Below, piece by piece: positions 11,712 to 22,432 of a stretch of DNA of 64,000 nucleotides. Source of the DNA: Endomychus coccineus (lineage: Eukaryota > Arthropoda > Insecta > Coleoptera > Endomychidae); assembly GCA_958510875.1 (NCBI GenBank), contig OY294068.1:67744633-67808632 (forward strand), in the 5' to 3' direction. Made by a program: the position numbers and the translations under genes. The notes beneath the pieces are model-generated. The model was not told the origin of the DNA. It did no database searches and saw nothing but the letters and a program-made list of their open reading frames with translations. Each line of letters starts with the position of its first letter. Position 1 is the stretch's first letter.

Positions 11712-11906
11712 CGCTGAATATGTATAGCCATGCGTAGATCAGAAGTGAATAGATTGTCCATGAACCGAAGTATTTTCACTACTGATATCCACTTTTCAAA
11801 TTTCATGAAAGGTAATTGCCGATCATGGTTTTTCTCAATGCAATGTATCTTCTCACCAGGGTAATTTCAGAAAAAGATAATTTTTTGACATTCGTTTCAG
11901 ACTTAC

Positions 11907-12221
11907 CACATGGGTATGATTGGGATCAGAATCTCTAGGTCGACCTAGTCCTAGTTGATTGTAATGGTGTAAACCAGAGAGGCCTCCATAGGGATCCGTA
12001 AGGTACTCTAAGTGTTGTTGTGGGGGCGGACTTGGGGGATGATGAAATGGCGGTGGAAAATATGGCGGTTGAAAATCAGGTTGTGGAAGCTGATGTTGCA
12101 TTGCGGAGCTGTGATGAAGGCCTCCGGAGCCACGGTGGTGCCCTCCCGAACCACCGGCTCCGTAACCTGGAGAGCTCCCACTTAATGCTAGGGAACCATG
12201 TCCGCTGGCTGTTAGTCTCTC
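11907..12221 (-). CDS. TfAP-2: TfAP-2 internal exon (Pro-rich transactivation domain)
   Basis: This is an internal exon of 315 bp, 105 codons, phase 0 at both ends. The acceptor TTGTTACAG lies at 12230-12222, and the GTAAGT donor follows at 11906. It reads ERLTASGHGSLALSGSS.., a Gly/His-rich run, then QPDFQPPYFPPPFHHPPSPP, then EYLTDPYGGLSGLHHYNQLG.., ending DSDPNHTHV. The block DFQPPYFPPPxxxPxxPxxxxxxxxxDPYxxLxxLHxxxQ is the diagnostic AP-2 N-terminal transactivation signature, including the PPxY motif region and the DPY..L..LH box. The Gly/His-rich run before it is a lineage-specific expansion. The protein would be a nuclear sequence-specific activator. It continues into the exon at 2881-2683. 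The start-codon exon upstream is not identified with confidence. Confidence 0.93.
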
Positions 12222-12834
12222 CTGTAACAAAACATATGTGTAAGTACAATATATGCACATTTGTAAAGAATTTCAACAAAGTGTTAGCTGGAACAGATTG
12301 CAATTTGCACAGGTTTGCAATACATGGATTTGCTTTAAAAACAATGGTTCATAATTAGAAAATGTACGGTTAGGTATATTTATATCGTTAAGTAAACTGC
12401 GCTCCAACAAAAGAAGAAGTAGAAATAGTAGAAAATTCAACATAAATCACATTACCATAGCAAAAGTTTGTGGTATCAAACAATGCAATGGAAGTGAATA
12501 TTTAATTTTTCATTTAGTATGAACTTCACGACATAAAGTTCAATGGATTCAAAACTTCGCGTTACAATTGTATCTCTAGCAAAATATTATTACTACGAAC
12601 TTCTATGATTACCACAACAGTGGTAACCTATTTCAGAGCTTACTAGATAGAGAATTTTCTTCAATTGGAAGAAAATACATCTAATTGCTCGAAATTACTT
12701 ACAAAAAATAATACTCAGAATTGTTTCCAATTTCAAAAGTCAATCATCATTCAATTCATTGTATTTTGAATCTCATATTCTCATTTTGTATTTCTGTACT
12801 ATTCTATATTATTCATTCAACGTTGGCCTATTCC

Positions 12835-13125
12835 TTTTACTGTGGCTAATCACCGACGCCAGGAGGTAAGTTCACCCCAACCTGGAATATCGCCGAATCC
12901 TGACTATTTCAAAGTTCAGGTAGGGATTTTTAACATGTGGTGACATCATACAGCACACAGGACCTACTGTTTCACTTCCTATAGGAAGGAAGGCATGACT
13001 GGATATTATCTTGCACCATGAATCATCTATCACGGCCTTTTGCCTCAGATATTTACGATATTTATCGAAAATACTCAGCAGTCACCGGGGATAAGTGGAA
13101 GCCGTGCTAACCATTACACTACCGG
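12835..13125 (-). repeat. tRNA-headed SINE-like segment
   Basis: On the minus strand the segment begins near 13125 with GGTAGTGTAATGGTTAGCAC, which matches a tRNA gene 5' half with its box A (TGTAATGGTTAGCAC as in Gln/Glu-type tRNAs). About 240 bp of non-tRNA, moderately GC-rich sequence follows, and the segment ends near 12835 in GTTGAATGAATAATATAG-like short repeats. A tRNA-derived head, unrelated body and simple-repeat tail is the usual layout of a SINE. Box B is degenerate and no second copy is visible in the window, so the call is tentative. Confidence 0.4.
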
Positions 13126-13397
13126 AAACGGTAAAATTTGTATTTAGAATTAAGAATAATTATTAATGAATCCGAAACAACGTGTCATGATAGGCTCGCT
13201 ACCAATTGTTTATTTCATCAGATTTCTATGATCACGACAATTGTGATTACATAGAATTGAGTTCCATTTCAAACGTCAATAGACCAATCGATTAAATTGG
13301 TGTTTCAGCCAGCTTGATTTTTGATATTCTTACGATTTCTCAGAGATAACATGAACATATATATTGACATTGTGTCACGAATAAATAATCGGCATTA

Positions 13398-14004
13398 GTC
13401 TCAATCACGGTTGTATATACAGGTCTGAGAACTCGAGGCGGTTTCCTATGTAAGAAGTGAGTCCGCTAAGCGTCAACTGTCGCGTAGTACCAAAAGGGTG
13501 GCGCATGAGTCGAGGAATGATCTCTGGCACGTATACGACCGTGTTCTCTGGCAACTGTCATTGTTGACTTGTAAACACAAGGAATACCGACGTTTTTAGA
13601 AAAAAATTACGAAACCGGGGTACAAAAGAGTAAAGCAAGAAACTTCTGTTTTTAAAGTGCCGAAAGATGCGGAAATGCGAAAAAAGTGGATGCTTGCGAT
13701 TCCGGATAGAAATCGTTTTAACGAGGTATTTAATTTGTGCGAGCATGTATAACGAAAAAGGAGAAGTTATTTTTAAGGTGAGTAATACATTTTGACAAGA
13801 GTAACAGTTCTATTCCTCTCTCAAATCAGAATAGTAAATATTGCGTTACGAGAAAAATTATTTTACTTAATAATGTGATTGTTGCCATACTTCGATCCAA
13901 GCGCTAGCTGGTGGCTGAGCGAGGGACTACGAGTTTGGCGACATGTAAGAGACTCATGTCAAACATAGAGTTCCCAGACCTGTATGTACGACCGTGGTCT
14001 TAAT
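13398..14004 (+). mobile_element. P-superfamily element (non-autonomous) with 8-bp target duplication
   Basis: The element spans 13406-13996. Its ends CACGGTTGTATATACAGGTC and (reverse complement) CACGGTCGTACATACAGGTC are inverted repeats that stay similar for about 28 bp (..TG.GAACTC). It is flanked by GTCTCAAT (13398-13405) and GTCTTAAT (13997-14004), an 8-bp duplication with one mismatch. The interior encodes a THAP-domain fragment (13600-13745) followed by a GTGAGT splice donor near 13779. An 8-bp duplication and an N-terminal THAP exon both point to the P-element superfamily. At 591 bp it is an internally deleted derivative. A related copy starts at 42024. Confidence 0.8.
13600..13779 (+). 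pseudogene. THAP-domain fragment of a P-type transposase
   Basis: Translation gives GYKRVKQETSVFKVPKDAEM, then RKKWMLAIPDRNRFNEVFNLCEHV and a stop. A second frame then resumes KRRSYF just before an AAG|GTGAGT donor. FKVPKD...RxxW..AI and a following Cys are core features of the THAP C2CH zinc finger, which in P-type transposases binds element DNA and sits at the N-terminus. The leading CxxC half is eroded here but is retained in the copy at 42290 (VPKCKTGYK). The stop and frameshift make this copy non-functional. Confidence 0.7.
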
Positions 14005-14289
14005 TGAATTTGATTTAGAGTAACATAGACGGTATGGTTCTCTGTCGAATAATAGGTTTAGTAGCAAAGTGAATCAAAGTTAGCAGAATAGAAAAAGTTG
14101 GAGGCGATAAAAATTTATTTGTAAAAATAAAGTCAACCACTATTTGTGATAAATACGTCCAACTGAAAAAAGTAGAAGATTAAGCAATCAAATTGTAAAA
14201 AAGACAGGGATGAGGCTATTTAATATCACTCGTAATTAGTTTAATCCAAAAAATAACAATAATTTCATCTTTGTTAGGCAATTAGATGA

Positions 14290-15145
14290 ACTGTGACCAA
14301 TCGATCACTGACTTCCCTACCTTTCGAATACTTCTTGCGGTCAAATGTTTGATTGTAGGAACAGAAAATATATTGGGAATGATTTAAAACAGCTAATGAA
14401 GTACGTTAAATAATACTCTATGTTACATTGAAATTGTATCCAAATGGTCTGCATATTAATGTATTTTTCAACTCTATGTTTATACTAACATCTGCTGTCA
14501 GGTTGACTTGCGAAATTATTCATCAAACTATAATATACCTAACTTTGTTTTATATTGACACCTGCTGTTACATGAACTATCAAAATTAGCGGCAGAGTAA
14601 ACGCACCTAAAATTGACATTGACGTCATATCTATGACGTCACATCTATGACGTCCCTTGAATCATAAAATGGGAATTTAGGAATCTTCTGTAAGCTAAAT
14701 ATATGCGAGTGATATATATTTATAACCAGAAAAACGTTGTCATTATGCTTAAATACTATAATTTCATTTGGAAAACTGGAGATATATGTCGAAAGTACCA
14801 CGTGAAACGGGGCTACCGCATCCAAAAACAATACAGTTCCTCTTCCCACTAATTAAGACCGATTTGCAATTACGACCATTAGAAACGGTACGCAATCGTC
14901 CCTGTAGTTTCTACATACGCATTCACTCACAGACATCTCAAAAATAGTCTAGATCGATTCAGTACGGCACAAAACGGATAATTCCGTGATAACCCTCAAT
15001 TTTTTTTTCAGCCTATTTACAATTCTTCCCTTAGATCACGTATAGTGAGGAAAGTAATAGTCTAGATCGATTCAGAAAGGCTTCGGAAAAAAATTGTTTC
15101 AGACCGTTTGCAATACTTCACTCATACTACGTATAGTGAGGAACG
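14290..15145 (+). repeat. Dispersed repeat family D, copy 1
   Basis: This segment carries, in order, gaccaatcgatcactgacttccc (14296), an actctatgttacatt word (14415), tagtctagatcgattcag (14947 and again at 15059) and cgtatagtgagg. The same ordered words recur at 31565-31800 (plus), 54830-55330 (minus) and 55985-56350 (minus, partial), defining a dispersed family of about 0.3-0.9 kb. I see no ORF and no clear termini. Copies 1 and 2 flank the Penelope relic at 15281-15910. Confidence 0.5.
14620..14661. promoter_or_regulatory. Three 14-bp tandem units containing TGACGTCA (CRE-like)
   Basis: TGACGTCATATCTA, TGACGTCACATCTA and TGACGTCCCTTGAA lie head to tail. TGACGTCA is the consensus CREB/ATF binding palindrome; two units are perfect and one is TGACGTCC. 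The sites lie upstream of the TfAP-2 coding exons, probably in its intron. Clustered CRE-like sites could be functional, or could be a small tandem repeat within family D. Confidence 0.3.
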
Positions 15146-15280
15146 TTATGAATTTTCTAATAAGATAAAAGTTCTTTGAGCAACCTCAACACTAGAATTT
15201 TAAAATCAGAATTTCGGACACTTCTGCAGGTTAAATAAATGCTTGTGATACATATTTATAACTTTTCCTAGATATGAACA

Positions 15281-15910
15281 TTAGGCATGATGCAGATGGA
15301 AAAATGAAAACTTCACATTCTGAATAAACTTGTGAAAATGGAACTTGTAATAGTTGTTTTATTTAAAGTAAATAAAAACTTCGTAGCTTACTAAAGAAGT
15401 TTGTTCCCAACTTTATCTTTACTACAATTTAGTTGCACCAAGAAGTTATAAAAAAGTGTTATGAACAGCCTTAAAGATAGCGTTGTTAAATTTTAGGTAG
15501 AATGCGCAAATAGCAATATTCCTAATAAGGCCTGACAACCTTTTTCTATTACCTCATAAATCTTCAACATCTGGTTCGGAAGTGGATACTTGAGCGTTAT
15601 ATTTTTTGATTTCAATCGTATACAAACATTGACTTCATTTCGTATATTATAAGGAAATTGCTAAGCAGTGGATTCTTGATACATATATTCATATATTTAA
15701 AACATTGATGTATTACAATTTTGTTTACTCGTGTTTCTGTTCGTTTCGGCCACGTGGGTATTTTTAATCGAAATTGGTGCGATAAGAACTCTTTGTGTGG
15801 ATACCATTAGCTTTAAGAAATTCCATTTTAGACATTAATACGTATTTTGATGATGGTCGTGAGACCGAACGTACGTAAGGACGAAAATAATAAGCATATG
15901 TGTTTGTGTG
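15281..15910 (+). mobile_element. Penelope-like element relic (3' part)
   Basis: The sequence starts aacattaggcatgatgcaga, matching the coding phrase NIRHDADGK of the Penelope-like ORF at 43987-44487. It continues with TSYKKVL.NSLKDS (gcaccaagaagttataaaaaag), then the 3' non-coding block aaggcctgacaacc..cttcaacatctggttcg shared with 46840-46900. It ends in a decayed hammerhead motif at 15841-15883. Large internal deletions and stops make it inert. Orientation is plus, with the ribozyme in sense at the 3' end. Confidence 0.7.
15841..15883 (+). ncRNA. Decayed hammerhead ribozyme (Penelope 3' repeat)
   Basis: Reading TTGATGA, then GGTC-GTGA-GACC (perfect 4-bp stem II with a GTGA loop), then GAACGTACGTA and AGGACG. 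The core CUGAUGA is changed to UUGAUGA, the GAAA box has lost an A, and stem I is broken. Compared with the intact copy at 43652-43695 it should be inactive. Confidence 0.6.
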
Positions 15911-15944
15911 ACCTAATTATTTCCCGAGAATTTATATATAATAA

Positions 15945-16260
15945 ATAATATATTTATAACCAGATAAATACTGTTGTGGTTATGGTTCAATAAAATACTA
16001 TAATTCCATTCGAAAAACTGAAGATGGTTGTTAAGACTACCTCTCGAAATGGAGTGCGCCTGAAAATAATGCGGTACCTAATTTCACCACTTAAAAACCA
16101 TCTGCAGGATTCCACATCGATACGACCAATAGGAGCGGCGCAACCTCCTCCACAGTTTTTAGACACATTCACACACAGACATCGTCATAGTCTACGTCGA
16201 TCCAGAAATGAGGATATATCCGCGGAAATCCGTAATATTAGTATTTATAGTGGCAAGAAG
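15945..16260 (+). repeat. Diverged duplicate of the 14705-14990 segment (family D, copy 2)
   Basis: The run atatttataaccagataaat..attccattcgaaaaactg.aga, then acgaccaatagga.cg, then cacacacagacatc and tagtctacgtcgatccagaa corresponds in order to 14715-14970 (atatttataaccagaaaaac..atttcatttggaaaactggaga.., acgaccattagaa, cactcacagacatc, tagtctagatcgattcag). The two copies are direct repeats that bracket the Penelope relic. An open stretch at 16024-16368 looks incidental. Confidence 0.5.
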
Positions 16261-16369
16261 TCGTTTATTTGTTGCACGAAATTACATCATAGGTACTACT
16301 GCCAAACAAAGACTTACATTTTTATAAAAAAGTCGGCTTGTGTTTTTTTTTGCGAAGAATGGAATTGAA

Positions 16370-17540
16370 CAAATGGTTTATTCTAAAGTCATACTAAAAT
16401 TACCTAGTTTAGGTTAGGTAGTAATATATCGTGTTGAAGCTATTAGAAATTCCGTCTAAAGGGTTAGAAATGAACTCTATTGTTGATGAGTTTGGTTCTG
16501 ATTTTCTGAGCGAATCACTTGAAAGTGCCTATAATTTGATGTGATGATAAGTCAATCGCTATTACACTGGCTATATTTTCACTATTTTTGGTTGGCATTG
16601 CTTCTAAACAGGTTCCAGAAATCTCGAATAAAATTTTCTATTATGAGGAATTTCATTCGAATGTTTTTCAAACCTTTACTCAATGAGTTTTGAATTATCA
16701 CTTAATGTAATTACACCATTATCTGATTGATGAAACTGATGCTTGTAATTTTCCTAACAAAGGCTTCCTTGCTTAATTATATCCACAATTATAATGGAAA
16801 AATTACTTCGTTGTGCGAAGAATTCGATGTTTATCTTAATTGTAATAATACATATCTTGTTGTAGAATCGTTTAGCACAATGTATATTTAATTACCTATT
16901 ACTAACGTAATATTCGAAAGTTACTTTAGCGATATACATAATTTAATACAAAAACTGTAGCATGGCTTTACAAATTAATTTCATGACCAACATTATGGTA
17001 TATAATGATGATAATTGAACTGAGTTTGTCTCAGCATTTTGGTTAGACGGTGAGTTACCTCTAGACATATAATAGTAGTCAGCATTCCATCATACATGTA
17101 CTCTATTAGGATCCAGTGGGTCTGGTATGAAAAAACTTTACGTCAAGTCTGTATCTCAAGAAAACCACGTATTTAATTTCTTAAACAGTAATGAAAAAAT
17201 TCAACAGAACTACATCCTTCTTTTGAGAGGTGGGCCAACAAAGAAGTTCAACTCGATTTAATCATCGTTCTTGCATATCCTGTGATCGTACAATTAATAT
17301 CTACTTTGTAATGTTGTCCTAAATTGTTATGAGTTTGAAACATTAGTTCGTGAGGAATCGATTGAAATAAAATGTGTTCATAACTTTACTTCTACCTAAA
17401 TAAAGAAATAGAGACAGATATATAATTGACAAAAAAAAATTATGGAATTGGTTAATCGAAGAATAGATCATTGCCATCGAAAATCGATTGATTGTTGTTT
17501 TTAATGAAATCATTCCCTGTTACAGCCTTAGTCTGAATAA
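16370..17540. other. AT-rich interval with no identified feature
   Basis: No ORF above background, terminal repeat or RNA gene was recognised. It is probably intronic to TfAP-2 if the 5' exon at 23771 is real. Confidence 0.4.
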
Positions 17541-17545
17541 TAATA

Positions 17546-18531
17546 TAGTCCAGACAAAAGTGTGAAAAAATAGGGTCATTACCTACCTACTAACATTTTA
17601 TAGACGGCACGAAAATGCAAAATTCTTTTTGTATCGTGTTCAGGATGGCTAACACATCGTTATAGTCAGAAAAAAAGAGAGGCTCGAGATTATTACTATT
17701 AACAAACAATGAAAAACTATTCTCAAATGGGATGTCTTTTATAACAAATGAAACATCTCGGGCTCTTTTAATCCAAAGTTTCTGAAATTTGGGATCAGGG
17801 GATTTTTTGGTCCGCTGAACCCGAATCTGGAAAATTATGTCTGTTTGCTGGAACACCCGGAAAATTTTACCAAATCTTAGCAACAAACAAAATTCTTTCA
17901 CGGACTGTCGTATTGAAATAATAGAATTTTCACCAATTTTCCAGAATTTTCCTCCTCTTACTGAAATTTGTTCCCAGAAACATCACGGTACCTTATTATT
18001 ACAATAAAACTAAAAGTTTGTCGTGTAGAAATGATAAACTCTCATTTTCCGGAAAACTATCATCGGATTTGATTTTATGATCATAAAATAATACTCAGCG
18101 ACCACGAAAACATATAATTAGACACGTTGGATGAGGATCGAGATCGTAATATGAAGGAAAACGAACCAATCTTTCACGAATTTTCCTCCTTTCAGTAAAA
18201 ATTGTACCGAGACACATCACGACATCTCATTATTTCAATACAACAATCCGAGGAAAAATTTTGTTTGTTGCTAAGATTTGGACAAATTTTTTGGGTTTGA
18301 AACCAAATTTCAGAAGCTTTGGATTAAAGGAGCCCGAGATATTCCATTAGTTATAAAAGAAATTCCATTTGTTAATGAAAATGGTTTTTCATTGTTTATT
18401 AATAGTATTAATCACGATCTCTTTTTTCTGACTAATGATGTGTAAGCCATCCTGAACACGATGAAAAAAGAATTTGCATTTTCATGAGGTCTATAAAATT
18501 TTAGAAGTTTTTCACACTTTTGACTGGACTA
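17546..18531. mobile_element. Foldback element with TAGTCCAG termini (family F)
   Basis: The left end TAGTCCAGACAAAAGTGTG is matched by the right end cacacttttgactggacta in reverse complement. The arms (about 17546-17960 and 18180-18531) are diverged inverted repeats for some 350-400 bp: aaattctttttgtatcgtgttcagg pairs with cctgaacacgatgaaaaaagaattt, and caaatcttagcaacaaacaaa pairs with tttgtttgttgctaagatttg. The inner segment holds the motif ctcagcgaccacgaaaac. No transposase is encoded. An apparent 103-residue frame inside the left arm is a by-product of the repeat. Confidence 0.7.
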
Positions 18532-19027
18532 ATCAAAATTCTAGTTCCTTATAAAGCACTATGAATATACTATAACATAAACGTTTGCGAAGTATTTTGT
18601 GTTTTGTATATTTTTCCATTTCCAACCTATTACAAATAAATGGTGCATCCGCGTGAATTCAATCAATGCATGAAGACTCGATCGCTTGAATATAATTGAT
18701 ATAGCAAATTTCTTCCTTGAAATTTGAAATATGAAACAATAATTTATATAGAGCTGAAATGAAAAAAAAACATGTTGATATCATAATCCCCAAAAAAGTT
18801 TAGGGAAATTATTCAAATAACGATCCACTCGTATCGAAAAATGATAAGATAAGACTCATTCATATTTGAAGAGGCTCTAAGGGAAAAAAGGTTCGAAAAA
18901 AATTAAAATATGTAGAAATTTCCTAATTCAGAGAAGCTTCCGAGAAATACACACTCCGTTGAACGGGTTAACATTCTCTGAATGATCTGATATTTCTTCA
19001 CTACATAGTTCAAAACAAAGTCGCTTT

Positions 19028-19665
19028 CTCTGTCCCTATATCCCTATGTATGCTTAAATCTTTAAAACTACGCAACAGATTTTGATGCGGTTTTTTTTAA
19101 TAGATAGAGTGATTGAAGAGGAAGGTTTCTATGTATAATAACATCCATTAAATAGTGGAGAAATACTGTTATTTTTGAGGTTCCTAATGTGATGTCGTAA
19201 ATAATTACATTTTTTCCGCTTACATTGCAAACGCAGGCTGAACCCTACGAGATATATCAAAATAATGTACTAAGTATTGTACACATTGAAAAGATCTACA
19301 GAAAACTCCGTGATGGTATATGTCTATCTCTCATGGTTATCCCACAATACCATTTTTTGTCATTTACTTTTTACGACAAATAATGGCTAATTTTCGAAGC
19401 GATTTTAACTAATACAGCATTAATCCTTATCCAATTAAACTTCAAATACATTGTTGATTTAATATAGATCTATATGGCCCTTTACAACATATGATTTAAA
19501 TGAATATTTTCGAAGATATTACAGATTTAAAAATTCCGGGACGTAGCGTTTGCGGCGGTACCGGCCGGAGCGGGCCGCTATGTTTTTATATACAACGTTC
19601 ACAGTTTTTCTGTAGTGAACTTAGTATCAGCATTGCACCTGTGCGAAGCCGGGGCGGGTCGCTAG
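19028..19665 (+). mobile_element. Non-autonomous Helitron, 3' end CTAG
   Basis: The 5' end is tctctgtccctatatccctatg followed by aaaactacgcaacagatttt, a beginning shared by widespread animal Helitrons. The 3' end is classical: ACCTG (19637-19641) pairs with CGGGT (19655-19659) in a hairpin, followed at once by CGCTAG, with CTAG at 19662-19665 and a T after it. Helitrons insert between A and T and end in CTRR after a short hairpin. The interior, about 0.6 kb, has no coding region. The exact first base (19028-19033) is uncertain. Confidence 0.8.
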
Positions 19666-20276
19666 TTGATTTATAATATGAAAATGATAATGCAATTTCT
19701 TCATAAGCTTTCCTGTATTTTGTGGTTGCATATAATGTGATTTAATTTGAGAAAATTACGCTTTCTAAAATAATGTGACGAATGGTTTCTATTTCCTCTA
19801 ATTCTCAGCAACCGAAGATGTAACTGCTCTTGTTATTGTACTGACAGCGACGTTAGCAATGGTGACTAAGTGGAAACGATCATGTTATCAGAATGAAGTC
19901 ACATAGTGTAAGATTGAGTAACTAGATAACTCGAACATAATATTCTATTTGTAAACTTGTAAAGCTATGTATATATGCAGTACTCTTGATAATAATCAGA
20001 TACAATATAAGATAACAGCCTTGAAACAAATGTCAGCAATTTCATTTGAATTTTTACCATCTACGGATGATTTAACAATTGGCAGACAGAGGTAATGATC
20101 AATTCCTCGACAACTGTATTTTGTTTATATTTCATATCAATCTAACAAACTGAGAGTATTTAATTGAAAATGTTGTGAAGACACTAGATTTTTATCTCTG
20201 TATTTTATAGCTTTGCGAATAAACTTGAATAATATTGATAATTATTATGCTGATTAAAATGGGAATGATAAAACAA

Positions 20277-20482
20277 ACCTGTTACTTCATTCATAGGATT
20301 TAATGATATTATATGAGACGATTGAGGTTAATATTTACAGCATAAATTTATTTGATAGAAGCTTATTTCTTATAAAATAAACCTGCATGTTATTTCATTC
20401 ATAGAATTTAATGATATTATATTAGACGATTGAGGTTAATATTTACTGAGTAAATTTATTTGATGGGAGCTTATTTCTTCTG
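20277..20482. repeat. Tandem duplication, 104-bp unit, two diverged copies
   Basis: Segments starting acctgttacttcattcatag (20277) and acctgcatgttatttcattc (20381) are direct repeats through gattgaggttaatattta and gcttatttctt, about 90% alike by eye. No function is suggested. Confidence 0.75.
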
Positions 20483-20489
20483 TTCACCA

Positions 20490-21540
20490 ATTGTAATATT
20501 TCGATAATGTCATTGAGCAATACAATAGATAAATATATGATAATATGAAATGAAAATGTAATACAGAAATACTTCATTCACACATTGGTTCATATTTATT
20601 ATTTTAATACCTTACCTAAGTGTTTGGTCAGTTGATCTTTACGTAAAAATGCCCGCCTATTTCAAATTACCGTGTGAAAATTTGTTATATGATCTTTAGT
20701 CGTCTTAAACCATGCCCCCTATCTAGATCTTCGTTTATGTTTTGAATATCTGTGAATTTGCTTGTTTTAATTGGCAACCATTATTTTTGATACATCAACA
20801 AGATATATGTAACCATTTCACGAGGAGTGAGTCACAAGGACATGCATGTATTTTCAATAGATCTTTCAATTATCAATTGAAGGTTTCAAATTCTTCATTA
20901 GTGGTAGTTCTACGCTCTGCCATAACTTTTAACAATGAGCAGACACTACAACTTCAGCTCTTCCAATTTGAGGATCAAACTGATTTTATAATTTTCATTG
21001 CATATTTTAATGAATTATCTTTCTATGGAAAAATATACATTCCCTTCATCCGACCATAAGCTAAGGTAACAATATCCGATATTATATTGGTGATGAAACG
21101 TACACTTACAATCTTTTGATTCAAATTCATAAGTATCAACTGAATACTGAAATGATGGTTTCCTCATCAGAAATGAAATGAGAGTGCTTTATTTGATGTA
21201 TCACGTCAATGAATTTTAAATCTGATCTTGCGTTCTTAACGTTCTTCTGTGTCAAGAGAGAACCCTGCGAAAGACCATTCTTTTCGATAGATCATAAACT
21301 GAGGTCACCACAGTCAAGAAATTGTCGGAAGTCACTTGTTTTCATGTTGCTAACTTAGAGCCAACACCAAAAAACGTGGATAACTTTCGAATGCGGATTA
21401 TTTACAATTCCTGTGAAATTACTGACCACTAATACATATGAATTATGGTTTTTGATTACTGATTAATGTTATGTTAAACAAAGGGAATCATTTTTTCCCT
21501 CACATGTGCATGGGAGCTAACGATCTGGTGTTTGGTTCAG
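20490..21540. other. Interval with no identified feature
   Basis: A 105-residue plus-strand frame at 20742-21059 resembles no family I know and has AT-driven composition. No splice-compatible coding signal stands out. Treated as probable TfAP-2 intron. Confidence 0.35.
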
Positions 21541-21544
21541 GTTA

Positions 21545-21597
21545 TAACCGGCACCTCCACCATATCCATGGTGACAACTAGGGGAGATTATTATAAT
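21545..21597 (-). other. Candidate micro-exon (speculative)
   Basis: On the minus strand, an acceptor-like TAATAATCTCCCCTAG (ending about 21580) is followed by a GC-rich segment reading CHHGYGGGAGYNLNQTPDR before a GTTAGC donor-like site. The Gly/Tyr/His-rich composition resembles the disordered N-terminal region of TfAP-2 encoded by the 12221-11907 exon. It also stands out as a GC island in AT-rich DNA. The donor is weak, and the opposite strand also offers an acceptor (ggtttggttcag), so the strand is uncertain. Confidence 0.2.
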
Positions 21598-22432
21598 CAA
21601 TATTAGTTATTAATTATTAAAGGCCAATTTAATTCAAACATAGTGACCAAAATGATCAATATTGTAACTTATGGAACTGTTGTTTTATAAAATAATATTA
21701 TAGCGTTTTGTTAACGGAAAGGTATCAAATTCATTTGGTACTTATCAATTTAATCATTCATTCTTAAAAAAATATTTAAATTTTGTTAAACTTAGAGTTG
21801 TACTGAAATAATTACTATTTATACATAATACATTCAAGATTGCATAATGTTATAAAAAGAATTTGAAAATAATTCGCTCCGAAGCTCAACCAGTCTTGGT
21901 GAAACTTAGTTTAAAACAACGACAATAGTTCCTCTTCAACACATTTTTGATTCTGGGGGTAGTGGTATTTTTAATTCTTATTTTCGATATACTATACTAT
22001 TCATACTCTTTTTGTTCTTTGGAGAGAATGATAAAATATTTAATACTCTGCGCCGTTGAGCAAATAGTTCCGGAACATCATATCCGTGGGCATAGTTTTT
22101 ATGGTCGAATTACAGCTTTTGGTCCAAAAATGTACCTCATTGGATAACTGAACGTCATCACATAATATTTGTGTACAACAGACAAAGATTTTTCTTTTTG
22201 GATTCGGCGTTGACATGATTAAAATTTTCTTTCGAAAAATGTAGAATGATGATAACACAGATTTAAATTTACAGGTACAGTTTAACTGCTGACAATTATT
22301 TCGTGAATAAACTTTTTCTTTCAGTGAGTGTAAATTTAAATTTGTGGCAAGCATTAAATGGCTAGTCCAAATTGTACAATTAATGGAATACATATCAAAA
22401 TGACTCATATATGATATATTATGTTCATATAA

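Larger units (their letters stand above)
2882..11906 (-). other. TfAP-2 intron (about 9.0 kb), rich in mobile-element debris
   Basis: This interval lies between the GTAAGT donor at 11906-11901 and the TTTACAG acceptor ending at 2882, both on the minus strand. Both flanking exons are in phase 0, so direct splicing keeps the reading frame (..NHTHV then GQLGHGG..). The intron contains a hAT relic, an inverted-repeat element, a LINE tail, a hAT MITE and a 77-bp tandem duplication, all annotated separately. Other stretches, such as 8541-10110 and 10370-11550, are AT-rich with nothing I can identify. Additional alternative exons are not excluded. Confidence 0.8.

Noticed and set aside
12020..12358. 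Plus-strand ORF opposite the TfAP-2 exon
   Set aside because: Shadow of the minus-strand exon, which has AP-2 signature residues and correct splice sites.
17590..17901. 103-residue minus-strand ORF
   Set aside because: It lies entirely within the arm of a foldback element and its mirror arm is not coding; no protein family features.
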